From contig CATQJL010000112.1 in the NCBI GenBank assembly GCA_958299035.1, positions 10,206,880 to 10,270,879 of the forward strand: a stretch of DNA of 64,000 nt. The letters run 5' to 3'. The notes beneath the pieces were generated by a model that searched no databases, was not told the DNA's origin, and saw only the letters and a program-made list of their open reading frames with translations. How positions within the stretch are numbered: the first letter of the stretch is position 1; each line of letters opens with the position of its first letter. Origin of the DNA: Cylicocyclus nassatus (Eukaryota; Nematoda; Chromadorea; Rhabditida; Strongylidae). Both the position numbers and the translations under genes were made by a program. This document shows, piece after piece, positions 1-9,773 of the stretch.

Positions 1-640
1 AGGCTTATTGTCAACATTCTGGAGTTTACTTAGCTGATACGGAACCCGCACAGGCTTATCATTCGCCTTTATCTGCTTGATTGAGGAGCTACTACTTCCC
101 CTCAATCTGTTCACTTCAGAAGGCCCTGTCCAAACGTTGACCAGTTTAGGTTGTTTTGATGGAGCTTTCTCCGTAGGCACCTTCATAATCACCCGGTCGC
201 CTGAAGTCAACGGTCTCTCGTTGACTTTGCTGTCTCTGAAAGAGAAATCCTGCTTCCGCACCGATTCATTTCTATTTTCCCTTGGTCGCTGAAGAGGAAG
301 AGGCACTCTTCTCTGTGGATTTGATGTAATCCGCTCTACAACTTTACCGAAAGGGTATATTCTTGGTGCCAATATATTGGTGACGGAGCTTCTCACTGCA
401 CCGTTTGCAGTGTTGCAATGTGAACCGGGAACTAACGCAGTGCAAGACCGCAACACCTGTGTCCGTTCGGTCTGCTTAGTCAGCTCCACTCCTTTGCTTC
501 CACCAGGTCTACTGTAGACACATGCGGCTACTTTGGCCTGCTGCGATTCCATAGCCTTTTTGGGTTCTCTGGCACGCTTGATAGTCTGGTGGTTTCCGTT
601 CGCCCTTGCAGGGTTGACCTCCTCTGCGGATCGAATAGCC
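1..640 (-). pseudogene. pol fragment: protease-RT linker joined to integrase C-terminal domain
   Basis: One minus-strand frame is open from about 640 to the window edge, roughly 200 codons. Its first part resembles the linker after a retroviral-type protease (VAACVYSRPGG near 500-525). Its last part, from about 290 downward, has the post-core integrase pattern GDRVIMKVP followed by KLVNVWTGP, a GPY/F-like module that normally lies after the integrase catalytic core. No YxDD, RNase H or DDE signature lies between them, so about 2.5 kb of pol is missing. It overlaps the preceding protease frame, from which it is shifted by one base. The assignment is by motif only. Confidence 0.6.
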
Positions 641-805
641 GAGTGCGTGCAGGATATTTGTCCCCAGCACTACCCTGTTATCTCCTCCTTTTCTAACAAA
701 GAACGCAGCTCGGCATCGAGGTCCGTTGTGTATTTTTAAGGTCAGACGAATGGCACCTTTAAATCTCATCAAATTGCCGGAAGCATCGTAAACTGGTGGA
801 TATTC
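509..805 (-). pseudogene. retropepsin C-terminal half
   Basis: This frame directly continues the frame of the gag-protease segment after its TAG at 806-808. It carries the second half of a retroviral aspartic protease: a strand like FKGAIRLTLKI, then FFVRKG, then VVLGTNILHALGY, which is the usual I/VLGxxxLxxLGY end of the fold. The N-terminal half with the active-site loop lies before the stop. The reading frame ends at 509. A single nonsense codon therefore splits a once-complete protease. Programmed readthrough is unlikely because the stop is inside the fold rather than at the gag-pol border. Confidence 0.7.
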
Positions 806-2041
806 CTAACGCGGAATCTGTTCCACATTTCCACCTATGTCAGATCCTTTTTGCTGTGCTGTCAACAGCAGATCGAGAGGCATAATACTGATTTGTGATC
901 CAAAATCTACCAGTGCTTCCCTTTTTAGGCCAAGAAACTTCACCGTTTCTAGTGTCTGGCTGCCCACTAGATCACTAACTTTCTTCCTTGCGACAGTACT
1001 GCATGCCCAGTGCCGCAGTAAGGTGGAAAAAGGTCCTGCATCACGTTCATTCGTGGCGTCGCCTCTGCCTCCTTGTGACACCTCCCTTAAACCCCTGGGA
1101 GTGTACTGGATGGTTGGAGTTTCCTTGCAGTCCCTTTTAAAATGTCCAGGCTTTTTGCAGTTGTAACAGAGCAATTCTCGGTCTTTCGATCCGTTCTGCT
1201 GCATGTTCTGATTGGGGTTGTGACCTTCGCTTCCTTGGTGCTCCTTTTCCACTATCGTTTTACCCACGTGCCCGCGCCCCTGTGTCGCTTGTTGTCCTCG
1301 CGGAAGCCGTTTAGGCTTGCTTGTGGCCTCCTGCTTCAAGTGCAGTGCCACTTCCCTACTCCTTTCTATCCGCTGTGCAAGGGCTTTGAGCTTCTCATAG
1401 GCTTCTTCCGCGGGAGTTTGTTCTACCTCTGTGAAGAGTTGAACATACTCCGGCCAGTTCGTGAGTTGTGCAATCAACTCTCCGGTCCGCAAAATGGAAA
1501 GCTCCCTCTCCGACGATTCGGGGTACGCTGCCCTGGTCAGCTGCTCCAGCCGAACACAATACTCCGAGATACTTCCGGAGTACAGAATGTTCTTGAGGCT
1601 AATGTATGCCTCCATTCTGTTGGCAGACTCGTTTTCCTTGAATTTGGCTGTTAACCCAGCCACAAATTCTTGGAACGTCCCCTCCCGAACGTCTAGGGGA
1701 AGAGTCTCCACCACCACCCGAAGTTGTCCCGATAACTTCGAGCACAACAAGTGGATGAGCATTTCATCCCCCAAGTTTAATCCCCCATATTTGATTATAA
1801 AAGAGCGCAGAAATTAGTCAAATTCTTTTCCTTGCCCGTTATCAAATACTGGGACCTCTGGCAGAGCCATAGCGGTGAACGCAGAACATACTACACTTGT
1901 CAACCCCATTTCAGAAGTAAGTGTATCATTTCTACCTTGGCGATTCCTCCTCGACTTCTTGGAGAGGGATTCCGGCAGCTTTGGCGGCTCTCTCGCGGGC
2001 TGCTCTCTCTGCAAATGGGGAATCATTTGTCTCTGTGGCAA
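806..2041 (-). pseudogene. gag core, zinc knuckle and protease N-terminus
   Basis: Two segments in the same frame, 1814-2041 and 806-1774, are separated only by TAA at 1814-1816. The join reads like a retrotransposon gag core (VFDNGQGKEFD, stop, FLRSFIIKYGGL, then LIHLLCSKLSG), so the stop is a mutation inside a domain. A CCHC knuckle CYNCKKPGHFKRDC lies near 1127-1168, after a basic Q/K-rich linker. It is followed near 893-910 by VDFGSQISIMP, where the catalytic triplet is DFG instead of the D[ST]G of active retropepsins, which suggests a further inactivating change. This would be the nucleocapsid and start of pol in the intact element. Confidence 0.8.
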
Positions 2042-2420
2042 TATATAACGCCTATTTTGTGTTATTGGCGCGATTCTATTGCGCGGATAATCACCTCTTG
2101 CGGCCGCGATTGGGTCAAATTCGGCCAGTACAAGTCTTTAGGGACTTCATTGGTACGTAACTGCTTCAGCGCGTCTTGAAAATTGGGTGGTGCGCTGTCA
2201 CTCGACTGTCCCTCGCCACGATTCTGAGGAACATCTACAGTAGCTCTTGATTCTTCTCCATCTATGCGCGGCTCCTCTATTTGCGAGTTATCGACCCTAA
2301 CCCGAGGATGCGCTGTACGCTCGCTACCGCTTGGGTTGAGTCTACCGCAAGAAGTTGTGACAGTTTTCTCATCGCACCGTCATCAAACTGCGCTTGCTCT
2401 AGGATTTCAACTAATCAGCC

Positions 2421-2870
2421 TCAGGATTTCAATTTTTCTAGTTGATCCACGGCCACATTTTTGAGCTTATTTAATTCTTCAATCAGCTGCTCAGTTTTTC
2501 TAATTTCTACTTGCAGTCCCTCACAGGCGTTATCTATTTGCAGGCAATCGGCGCTAGTGCTTCTAGGGCTTTTCCTAGCTTCGCCTTTTCGCTTACCCTT
2601 ATTCACAAGGCTGCGAATTTCTGCTTCACCCATTTTGACAGGTACAGCGCATATCTGAGACTGCTTTTCTACTAGCTGACGCACTTGCTGCGTCAATCCG
2701 GCAATTTGCGCTTGAAGATCTTCAATGCGCTTGCCCTCCTCGTCCATGAGGATCATGGCTTCCATTTCTTCATCCATGGATTCCGCCATACTCTGAAACA
2801 GAAAAGAATCAGCCTTTTCCGTTATCAGTCGATCGAGCAGGGCTTCACGGCAGCTTCCTGCTTCACTCAA
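2421..2870 (-). pseudogene. gag N-terminal coiled-coil leader
   Basis: A 149-codon frame on the same strand immediately upstream of the gag core. It is acidic then heptad-like (EDLQAQIAGLTQQVRQLVEKQ; later EIRKTEQLIEELNKLK), as expected of a coiled-coil gag leader in nematode LTR elements. It ends in TGA at 2421-2423. The same frame then continues open for about 40 codons after a second TGA, so these stops look secondary. The region 2042-2420 that should link it to the gag core has several stops and no intact frame. Membership of the same element is inferred from strand, order and spacing. Confidence 0.45.
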
Positions 2871-2903
2871 TGAAGGTTCTTGCTTCTAGCAAATCCTTCC
2901 CAC

Positions 2904-3105
2904 CCACGGTGGTGTATAGGTACCCCCTCGTCCAGAGGTTCTCGTACCTGAGTGTGCCTAACGGTGTTCCACAGTCAACTGCGGATCCAACCGGCACCTC
3001 ACTTCACGGTGATTTCCAGGTACCACCTCGACAGAGGCTCTTGTACCCGTATGTGCTCAGTGGTCTTCCACAGATGACCGTGGATCGACCAGCACAATAA
3101 TTGGC
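2904..3105. repeat. two-copy imperfect direct repeat, about 98-bp period
   Basis: GGTACC at about 2919 and again about 98 bp later heads two similar blocks: GGTACC..CCTCG..CAGAGG, then CTCGTACC/CTTGTACC, then GTGTTCCACAG/GTCTTCCACAG, then CCGGATC/GTGGATCGACC-like ends. It lies just outside the gag leader on its 5' side, so it may be leader or LTR-edge sequence of that element. No function is inferred. Confidence 0.6.
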
Positions 3106-3930
3106 CCATTAGTCCACGCCACAACGAAATGCAAAATTTCCCCCGACAAGAAGTTTTGCAAAAAAAATTGTTTCCCGTGTTCAAATTTGTTCGGCCCCCA
3201 TGTAAAAATAGATTGGGTGGCGGGCCACGTGGGCTAGAAGGAATTGCTAGAGAATAACGAAAACTTTACTAACGAAAAAAAGAACACGTGAAGAACAAAG
3301 TCTGCCTTGTTGGCAGACAAGGAAAGACAGACAAAAAAGAGAACAGAAATAAAAAACTATCGTTGCGGCCACCGCCGCTCCCTGTCGACACCAACCAAGA
3401 ACTACTGAACAAAACAATCGACAAGCGCTCTTGGCGCGCGTAGGTCAAGTTATCCGATAATCTATTTGATCAAAACGCTCCTTCTTCCTTACATGAAAAC
3501 CTGTGTAATAGGGTTTTCATGAACGCTGAGTTCAATACTCAAGTACTCACAAAATTGCGAAGCTTTTTGAGCGGTGTAACCGCACTTTTTAGGAACATTG
3601 AAAAAATGGCCGCTACCCGGCATAACTCTTCAATGAAATATCAAAATAAGTTGGGAACTTTACAGTTAGAATCAGCAACTCTAATTAGCCTAGTGTAAAA
3701 GTTTTCAGGCTGTTTTCTTTTTTTTCTAAGGGAAAATATGGCCTTTCATGGTCCAAAACCCTCTTTGAAGTTTCTACCGTAATCCTACAGTAATGAAGAG
3801 AGATAGGTGAATCGTTCTATACTGGAAATCTAAGTTGAAGCCAGCTCTACAAAATGGTACCTTATGCAAGGCAAAAGACTTGTTGGGAAGAAAGATATTA
3901 ACGATCAAACAGTGTATACATACTTTACGG
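3106..3930. other. non-coding, no feature recognised
   Basis: AT-rich sequence without a convincing reading frame. The only structure seen is a small hairpin near 3301-3323 (GTCTGCC...GGCAGAC). Confidence 0.6.
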
Positions 3931-3970
3931 ACACCCTGTATAAAGCTGAATATCTGTTTGTATGTCTGTA

Positions 3971-4247
3971 CAGTCGCTTCATTTCATATGATCATGTGTG
4001 TCATTGCACACACAGTTCACCTTTGGCGTCCCCATCCTGGATTCGTGGGAGAAACAAGCCTTCAGGTAAGTATTTCCAAGGTGTTCTTAGCATTTTCTTT
4101 CTTTTTTAGTTACTAGTCACCTCAAATTGATGTAATCGATAACATCGGTAAGTCTCTTGCGTTTTTGCGATTGCAAATCCAGGATGAGGACGCCAAAGTG
4201 GACTGTGTGTGCAATGGCACACATGATCATATGAAATGAAGCGACTG
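3971..4247. repeat. foldback (MITE-like) element
   Basis: Left arm about 3971-4042 and right arm about 4177-4247 are inverted copies. CAGTCGCTTCATTTCATATG at the left is mirrored by CATATGAAATGAAGCGACTG at the right, and TTTGGCGTCC..ATCCTGGA by TCCAGGAT..GGACGCCAAA. About 135 bp of loop separates them. TATGTCTGTA flanks both outer ends in direct orientation, possibly a duplicated target or a subterminal repeat. There is no coding capacity, so it is non-autonomous. Confidence 0.75.
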
Positions 4248-4261
4248 TATGTCTGTATGTA

Positions 4262-4510
4262 CCAGTGGCGCACCCAGGATTTCGGCGCGGGGGGGAGGGG
4301 GGCGCGACAAAAAATTTTTCCAAAGAAGGTGCGTGGCGTCAGCCACGCCCCCCGAAAAAAATTTTTTTACAAGCTAACTTGATTTTTAAAAATTTTTAAA
4401 AATTGTTTTAATTATTTGCAAAAACAAACAAGTCACTTACACATTTTTTTAACCCATATAAGTAACTTTCAAAAATTTCGCGATCGGGGAGGGGGGTGGG
4501 GGTCGTCATC
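4262..4510 (+). repeat. dispersed repeat, copy 1
   Basis: Begins CCAGTGGCGCACCCAGGAT next to a G-rich tract, runs through an A/T block (TTTTTAAAAATT) and AACAAGTCACTTACACA, then TAACCCATATAAGTAA, and ends in a second G-rich tract. A second copy in the same orientation lies at about 23033-23270, inside an anc-1 intron, with CAAGTCACTTGCACAC and TAACCCACGTAAGTAA. No reading frame is present. It is probably a short non-autonomous element. Confidence 0.65.
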
Positions 4511-4787
4511 AAGGCTTCCGCTGTTCGCATAACATGACATTCGCTAACAATGTCAAATAGGCCCGTTATGCAAAATATTAGCACATTGATGTTTGACCCA
4601 TTATCGTGTACGTACAGTAAGCATAGTTAAAGATCTATAAAGCATAGGAGCATCGTTTTGTAATTAGCAAGTAAAATAACCCCTGCGGTCCAAGTTCCAG
4701 CGAATTCTGAGGTTTCCAAATACAGGACCACCTAAGTGAGAGTGAGGTGGCGTTTTCAAACATGTTACTAACTATGTTACCAACCCT

Positions 4788-4814
4788 AAAAAGCTGTGGC
4801 AGCCACAGCTTTTT
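4788..4814. repeat. short near-perfect palindrome
   Basis: 13-bp arms AAAAAGCTGTGGC and GCCACAGCTTTTT flank one base. This is a strong hairpin in either strand. It is not next to a gene end that I can identify, so I do not call it a terminator. The surrounding 4520-5030 shows no supportable gene. Confidence 0.6.
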
Positions 4815-5052
4815 AGTGGTGGTGTCACATCCCATTAATCATATCAAAAAGACTTTTTAGCAAACATTATTTATATGAATCAATAGCCTAGACCTCATAG
4901 ATTTCATAGGAATAATTTGAATCTGATTCGTCTTCTTAGCTCTGAATAATATTTGGCGAAAGCACAGCCATTAAAAGCGACAAAGGAAAAACAAGAAATT
5001 GTGTCATTGCTTTGCCAGCACGAGGTTTAGGTGAAGCTTTATTAACATCAGT

Positions 5053-5090
5053 GGCCTAACGTTTCGACTACTCGTCGTCTTCAGAGGCCT
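5053..5090 (-). ncRNA. possible hammerhead-like motif in the PLE 3' tail
   Basis: Minus strand reads AGGCCT, CTGAAGA, C, GAC-GAGTA-GTC, GAAAC, GTTAGGCC. The blocks CTGANGA and GAAA flanking a small stem-loop inside GGCC/GGCC ends are the hammerhead ribozyme core layout, and PLEs are known to carry such ribozymes. The helix between them has only 3 bp plus an unpaired C, and I cannot confirm helix III or the cleavage site, so this is a suggestion only. Confidence 0.3.
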
Positions 5091-5324
5091 AAAGCGGTGC
5101 GGAATTATAGATCTTATGTCTGCCCCACCAAGTGCTTTATCAACCCTTGGCTAGCTTCTCGATCCCCTCTAGAGTTTTACAAGCAAAATCGCAGGATGAG
5201 AAAGACGAACACACTTTTGCTTTACCGCCGGTGCACTTGATGTTATGGTGCGACCGTATCCTCGATGACAGTAGTGCCAATAAGTCACGTTTAGTGGCTT
5301 GTAGATAAAAACATCGCACTACTA

Positions 5325-5660
5325 TCATAGCTCACATAATGATAAAAACGGCATGAAGTCATTGGTAACGGCTATGCACTTGTTTTTGTTGTTCATGAGC
5401 GGTGTTGTGCGCGTGATCCAAATTGCTTCGAGAGCTTTCCGAGCAGCGGTATCCTTCTCGTATGCCAAAATTGTACATTTGACTTCGTAGTCTTGATCGC
5501 AGTGATAATCATGCTTTTGTTTCAAGAGGAGAAACTAGACTACCCTTACGTTTATTGGCAAGATGTTCCTTAACCCTCACGCCAAGTGCTCTTCCGGTTT
5601 CTCCTATATAACTAGCACCACAAACTAAACATTCTAACTGATATATCACTCCTGTTTTTG
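5325..5660 (-). pseudogene. GIY-YIG endonuclease domain of the left PLE
   Basis: The first part reads IYQLECLVCGASYIGETGRAL then VRVKEHLANK, matching the PLE GIY-YIG core, in which the second half of the signature is YIG and is followed by ExxR and an EH motif. The second part (5325-5525) is in a different frame and reads YEVKCTILAYEKDTAARKALEA then P(L)MNNK, the conserved E..R..EA..I and MN end. A one-base frame change near 5520 separates them, and the frame is also broken before the domain by stops near 5655-5700. In live elements this domain nicks target DNA to prime reverse transcription. It is inactive here as written. Confidence 0.8.
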
Positions 5661-5725
5661 CGCAATCTCCGATGCCTTTCGAGATATATATTTGTCATAA
5701 AGCCTGTTTCGTACAAGCTGTTTAT

Positions 5726-6853
5726 TCAGATTATCGCTCGAACGTTCACTAAAATGACATCGCTGCTCAATTGTGCTCGTTTAATGCTCTGTCGTATCGC
5801 AACACTAAGTTCATTTGAAACGAAAGGAAGACAGAGCGCTACTTTGTCGTTCTGCTGAGCAGCATTACGTAGAGAACATGGTCTACCATATGAGTATGAT
5901 GCACCAGATAGCCATTTTCTTTCGCAATGCTCAGCGCGACATTTCGGGACTCTTTCTCCTTCTGCTCCCGTACACACTTGTGTTGCTGTTCTTATCATAT
6001 TTCGAATGACGGCATTCTTAACGGCTGATGAATGTGCCGAACGAGCATGTAACAAGATGTTTTTAGAGCTACTCTTACGATACCATTTAACATTTGCGCC
6101 AAGCCAGACAGTTTGATCTGAACGTTCAAGTACGGAAGCCAAACGTCAACCGGCTGTTCACGCGTGAACCTTATGTACTGCGATTGCTGATTGAGCAAAC
6201 GGAAACACTCGTCCATTTCGGACTGAGTAGATGTTACTATGCAGCAATCGTCCACGTAACGACAGTACATAAGTGGAAGTCTTGACAGCACAGGTTCCTT
6301 GACCTTACTCATAAAACATATCGCAAGTACTGGAGCAAGCCTTTGTCCCATTGCAAGTCCCCTTAGTTGAGCGAAGTAGGTACCTGACCATCGAAAGATA
6401 TTACAATCTAGACATTCTTTGATCAGGACCATGATGTGACGCTTGCTCAATCCAAAGGTCTGAACACTTGCACTAAATTCATCCAACATTTCGGATACCG
6501 CTTGTAAGGCGTCGTCATTGTACGTTAGTATACAAGGATATCACGTCAAATGATTCAGCCACGCAACCACTTTCAAATTTGGTGGATTTCAAGCGGTCGA
6601 GGAATTGTTTAGTGGTTGCTAAATGGGAAGGTATCTTGTCCAGTAACTGCCCCACAATTTTGTTCAGAAACCAAGATATTCTGTCGGTTGGACCTCCGAC
6701 ACAACTTATTATAGGTCTTATCTGAAAATGTCTGGCTGTCATCGAGCGAACATCATCGTTTGCAGTGAGCTTGTGGGTCTTTATAAGGCTGTAGAAGACC
6801 GGGCAACTTGGCGTGTCTAACTTGAGTTGCAGATAGAACTCTGAACTTAACAT
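5726..6853 (-). pseudogene. PLE reverse transcriptase, left copy, multiply frameshifted
   Basis: Segments 6515-6853, 5995-6489 and 5726-6142 together cover the RT. Visible motifs: RPIISCVGGPT, FDVISLYTNV (first catalytic Asp), GLAMGQRLAPVLA, and YCRYVDDCCIV with the YVDD active site. Compared with the right copy there is a 2-base loss just after YTNVQ (near 6518), a 1-base loss near 6105, a 2-base loss near 5945 and a compensating 2-base gain near 5885. The SLIKTHKL N-terminal segment missing from the right copy is present here. The domain is clearly RT of the Penelope type rather than LINE, judging by order and the following GIY-YIG. Confidence 0.85.
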
Positions 6854-6929
6854 CTACCTCAGGTATTGGTTGAGGTTCCCTGTAATAGGTATTCGGAAAA
6901 GGAACATAAGGGAGCTGCTCAACTCAACT

Positions 6930-7922
6930 ATAATAAGTTGTGTCGGAGGTCCAACCGACAGAATATCTTGGTTTCTGAACAGAATTGTGGGGCAGTTACT
7001 GGACAAGATACCTTCCCATTTAGCAACCACTAAACAATTCCTCGACCGCTTGAAATCCACCAAGTTTGAAAGTGGTTGCGTGGCTGAATTATTTGACGTG
7101 ATATCCTTGTATACTAACGTACAAAATGACGACGCCTTACAAGCGGTATCCGAAATGTTGGATGAATTTAGTGCAAGTGTTCAGACCTTTGGATTGAGCA
7201 AGCGTCACATCATGGTCCTGATCAAAGAATGTCTAGATTGTAATATCTTTCGATGGTCAGGTACCTACTTCGCTCAACTAAGGGGACTTGCAATGGGACA
7301 AAGGCTTGCTCCAGTACTTGCGATATGTTTTATGAGTAAGGTCAAGGAACCTGTGCTGTCAAGACTTCCACTTATGTACTGTCGTTACGTGGACGATTGC
7401 TGCATAGTAACATCTACTCAGTCCGAAATGGACGAGTGTTTCCGTTTGCTCAATCAGCAATCGCAGTACATAAGGTTCACGCGTGAACAGCCGGTTGACG
7501 GTTGGCTTCCGTACTTGAACGTTCAGATCAAACTGTCTGGCTGTGGCGCAAATGTTAAATGGTATCGTAAGAGTAGCTCTAAAAACATCTTGTTACATGC
7601 TCGTTCGGCACATTCATCAGCCGTCAAGAATGCCGTCATTCGAAATATGATAAGAACAGCAACACAAGTGTGTACGGGAGCAGAAGGACAGAAAGAGTCC
7701 CGAAATGTCGCGCTGAGCATTGCGAAAGAAAATGGCTATCTGATGCATCATACTCATGGTAGACCATGTTCTCTACGTAATGCTGCTCAGCAGAACGACA
7801 AAGTAGCGCTCTGTCTTCCTTTCGTTTCAGATGAACTTAGTGTTGCAATACGACAGAGCATTAAACGAGCACAATTGAGCAGCGATGTCATTTTAGTGAA
7901 CGTTCTCCGAGCGATAATCTGA
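6930..7922 (+). pseudogene. PLE reverse transcriptase, right copy
   Basis: An uninterrupted frame of about 330 codons from the ISCVGGPT motif to the TGA at 7920-7922. It includes FDVISLYTNV, GLAMGQRLAPVLA and YVDD, so the RT palm motifs are intact. It lacks the N-terminal part (no SLIKTHKL, no RPI). The 20 residues before ISCVGG come from the palindrome spacer and are not RT. It is nearly identical to the inverted left copy but without its frameshifts. The open frame probably reflects recent arrival rather than function, since the endonuclease is gone and the N-terminus is missing. Confidence 0.8.
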
Positions 7923-8135
7923 ACAAACGGCTTGTACGAAACAGGCTCTATGACAAATACTGTATCTCGAAAAAGTCTAGAAGGGATCGAGAAGCTAGCC
8001 AAGGGTTGATAAAGCACTTGGTGGGGCAGACATAAGATCTATAATCACGCATGGCTTTAGGCCTCTGAAGACGACGAGTAGTCGAAGCGTTAGGCCACTG
8101 ATGTTAATAAAGCTTCACCCAAACCTCGTGCTGGC
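6931..8135 (+). mobile_element. Penelope-like retroelement, right copy, endonuclease deleted
   Basis: Inverted partner of the left copy. Alignment by eye: after the RT both copies share GCTTGTACGAAACAGGCT and a TATGACAAATA stretch, then near 7970 the right copy jumps straight to TCTAGAAGGGATCGAGAAG, which in the left copy lies beyond the GIY-YIG domain. About 0.5 kb including the whole endonuclease is therefore deleted here. The shared tail continues through the CTGAAGACGACGAG motif to TTAATAAAGCTTCACC. The two tails face outwards. Confidence 0.8.
8064..8097 (+). ncRNA. hammerhead-like motif, right PLE copy
   Basis: Same layout as at 5053-5090, but the GAAAC block reads GAAGC, which would break the conserved GAAA of a hammerhead core. 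If the motif is a ribozyme this copy should be dead. Confidence 0.25.
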
Positions 8136-8394
8136 AAGGCAATACTGACACAATTTCAAGCATGCCGAGGTTTCAACAAGAAAGGACAAAAGACCTGGGA
8201 AAAACAAGATTTTAGTTGGCTTCTAATTCCGAAGTTAGGAGGTCTTTTGAAGCCAGATTTCTGAACTTGCCAAAGAAGGAGCAGTGCTTTGTCTTGAGTG
8301 CAAAAACAGCTAGATGCTTCACCTTTGAAATAAAGTTTAATAATGCTGGAAAATGGCGATTGCACTTAGGTGACCCACTATCTTGAAACTTCAG
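8136..8394. other. non-coding, no feature recognised
   Basis: Between the PLE tail and the 125-bp repeat region. Short frames here have no recognisable content. Confidence 0.5.
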
Positions 8395-9340
8395 AATTCG
8401 CTCAAATATTGTCTACAGGGGTTAATTGGCATGCTAATTATGGATATGCCCGTAATATTTGACAGGGCCTTCAAGTAATGCTATCTTAGATATATAGTTC
8501 AGGGGTCTTGTGGAGACAGCAATAAGAGGGGGGGGGGGGGTCGTAACCAGCGATCGTGTGCCACACCTCTTGCTTGACCTTGCGTATGTTCCGAATAGAA
8601 ATTTTCATTTCTGAACCGATCCGGACCAAACTTTGCGCAAGTACACTTCGAGGAGGGGCGGGTGTCGTAGGCTACCTTTCGTTAACGATCGATATCGTTT
8701 TATCGATTTTTTTGCAAAGATTGAGCTACGGGGCTGGGAGTTGGCTCAGGGGGGTAATCGAGCATGATGATTACGAGTACAATATCAGTTTGGCGCTATT
8801 TTGCTATTCGGGCTCCATTTTTTTGTCGTAGAGCTTGCTCCGACTTCGTGTATAAGGGGGTATGCTGATTATAGATATCACACTTTCTCCGCAGAACGTT
8901 TCCCCGTGTGGTTACGATAGGTGTACGGTAGGAAGTCAAAATCATAAATTCGACTGGAGTTCGGTCCAGAGAACTTATTCGACATGCTGATTACAAATTT
9001 CATACTCTCTCTGCATATTGGGACTTTTTCATAGAGTTATGGTGGTTATACGGTGGTTATACATCGAAAACATAGATCTGCTTTAAACTTCGTCTAGGGT
9101 GGTCATTTAGCGCGCTGAACATGAATATCATGCCGATTTCGCAGGATAGTGCATTTTCTCGGGTTACTGTGGGTGTACAGTAGATGGGTCGAAGTTCCAG
9201 ATTTGCTCAAACATTACGTGTAACGGTTCACAAGCATACTGCTTATGAATATGATGCTTGCTCGCTGTCATAACGCATTATTGTGAAGTTATGGTGAGTT
9301 GCAGGGTTTGAATGGACATTTTTTGTTTGCGGGCCAATTT
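8395..9340 (+). repeat. diverged tandem repeats, about 125-bp spacing
   Basis: A core resembling GCTGATTACGAATAT recurs near 8434, 8761, 8862, 8983, 9112 and 9235. The last four are spaced 121-129 bp apart. Between cores, related phrases recur: GAAGTT...GTGGGTGTACAG, AAATTTGCTCAAA, ATTTTTTGCAAA. Identity is low, so the array is old. The 13-bp G-run near 8527-8539 lies in the first unit. Similar cores occur at 12880-13480 (plus), 13750-14350 (inverted) and 14940-15350, so this is a family. Confidence 0.55.
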
Positions 9341-9457
9341 ATATCCCAGATATTCACGAAATGGGGAAACGGTCGTTTTGCATGGCGGTCTCCAGCGCCA
9401 TCCTGATAACCTGTCCCAACGCGTAACGCACGCGGCAAATCTCCCTCCTGTTTTTGC

Positions 9458-9773
9458 TTAAAGGCAGCGTCCAGACAAGTCTGGACCTATGGGGATTTTA
9501 CGTGGAAAGTACTTTTGGGGCCCTAACTAAGCCACTGCCCAACCGGCAGCTCAGGGAGTGCCCTAACGCCTAAGATATTCCCCTCGAAATTGGACCCCGC
9601 GACCGTGTTTCGCATGGATTTATGGCACAAAGCGTGGATCCTGGCGCGAAACTGCCATGAATCCATGCGAATACGTTCGCGGGGGCATTTCGAGGGGAAT
9701 ATCTCAGCCATTAGAGCACTACCTGGGCTGCCGCTTGGGCATAGGTCCAGATCTGCCTGGACGCTGCCTTTAA
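9458..9773. repeat. TTAA-ended foldback element, copy a
   Basis: Starts TTAAAGGCAGCGTCCAG and ends CTGGACGCTGCCTTTAA, with nearly the whole 316 bp self-complementary (ATATTCCCCTCGAAAT near 9571 against ATTTCGAGGGGAATAT near 9688; CGCATGGATT against AATCCATGCG). TTAA at both ends fits a TTAA target duplication, as in piggyBac-type elements. It has no coding sequence. Confidence 0.75.

Larger units (their letters stand above)
1..2870 (-). mobile_element. decayed LTR retrotransposon (gag-pol relic)
   Basis: A minus-strand relic that still shows, from high to low coordinates, a coiled gag leader, a gag core, a CCHC zinc knuckle, an aspartic protease, a protease-RT linker and the C-terminal end of an integrase. 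Reverse transcriptase, RNase H and the integrase catalytic core are absent, and the open frame passes directly from linker-like to integrase-C-terminal-like sequence near 290-330, so an internal deletion is likely. In-frame stops at 1814-1816 (TAA) and 806-808 (TAG) and a frame change near 560-650 show it is dead. I could not identify LTRs or a primer-binding site. The order protease then integrase C-terminus fits a Ty3/gypsy-like or related nematode element. The family is inferred. Confidence 0.8.
5033..6853 (-). mobile_element. Penelope-like retroelement (PLE), left copy
   Basis: Reads right to left: PLE reverse transcriptase (6853 down to about 5726), a short linker, a GIY-YIG endonuclease (about 5660-5325), then a 3' tail to about 5033. 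RT followed by GIY-YIG is diagnostic of Penelope-like elements. The 5' end is truncated: the frame starts at the SLIKTHKL region of the RT. Several small indels break the frames. Its tail is mirrored at 8059-8135 by an inverted second copy, so the two together form a palindrome with a spacer of about 215 bp (6716-6930). Confidence 0.85.

Noticed and set aside
4635..4835. 66-codon minus-strand frame ending at the 27-bp palindrome
   Set aside because: Short, in AT-rich non-coding DNA, with no motif. The palindrome alone is not evidence of a terminator in a nematode.
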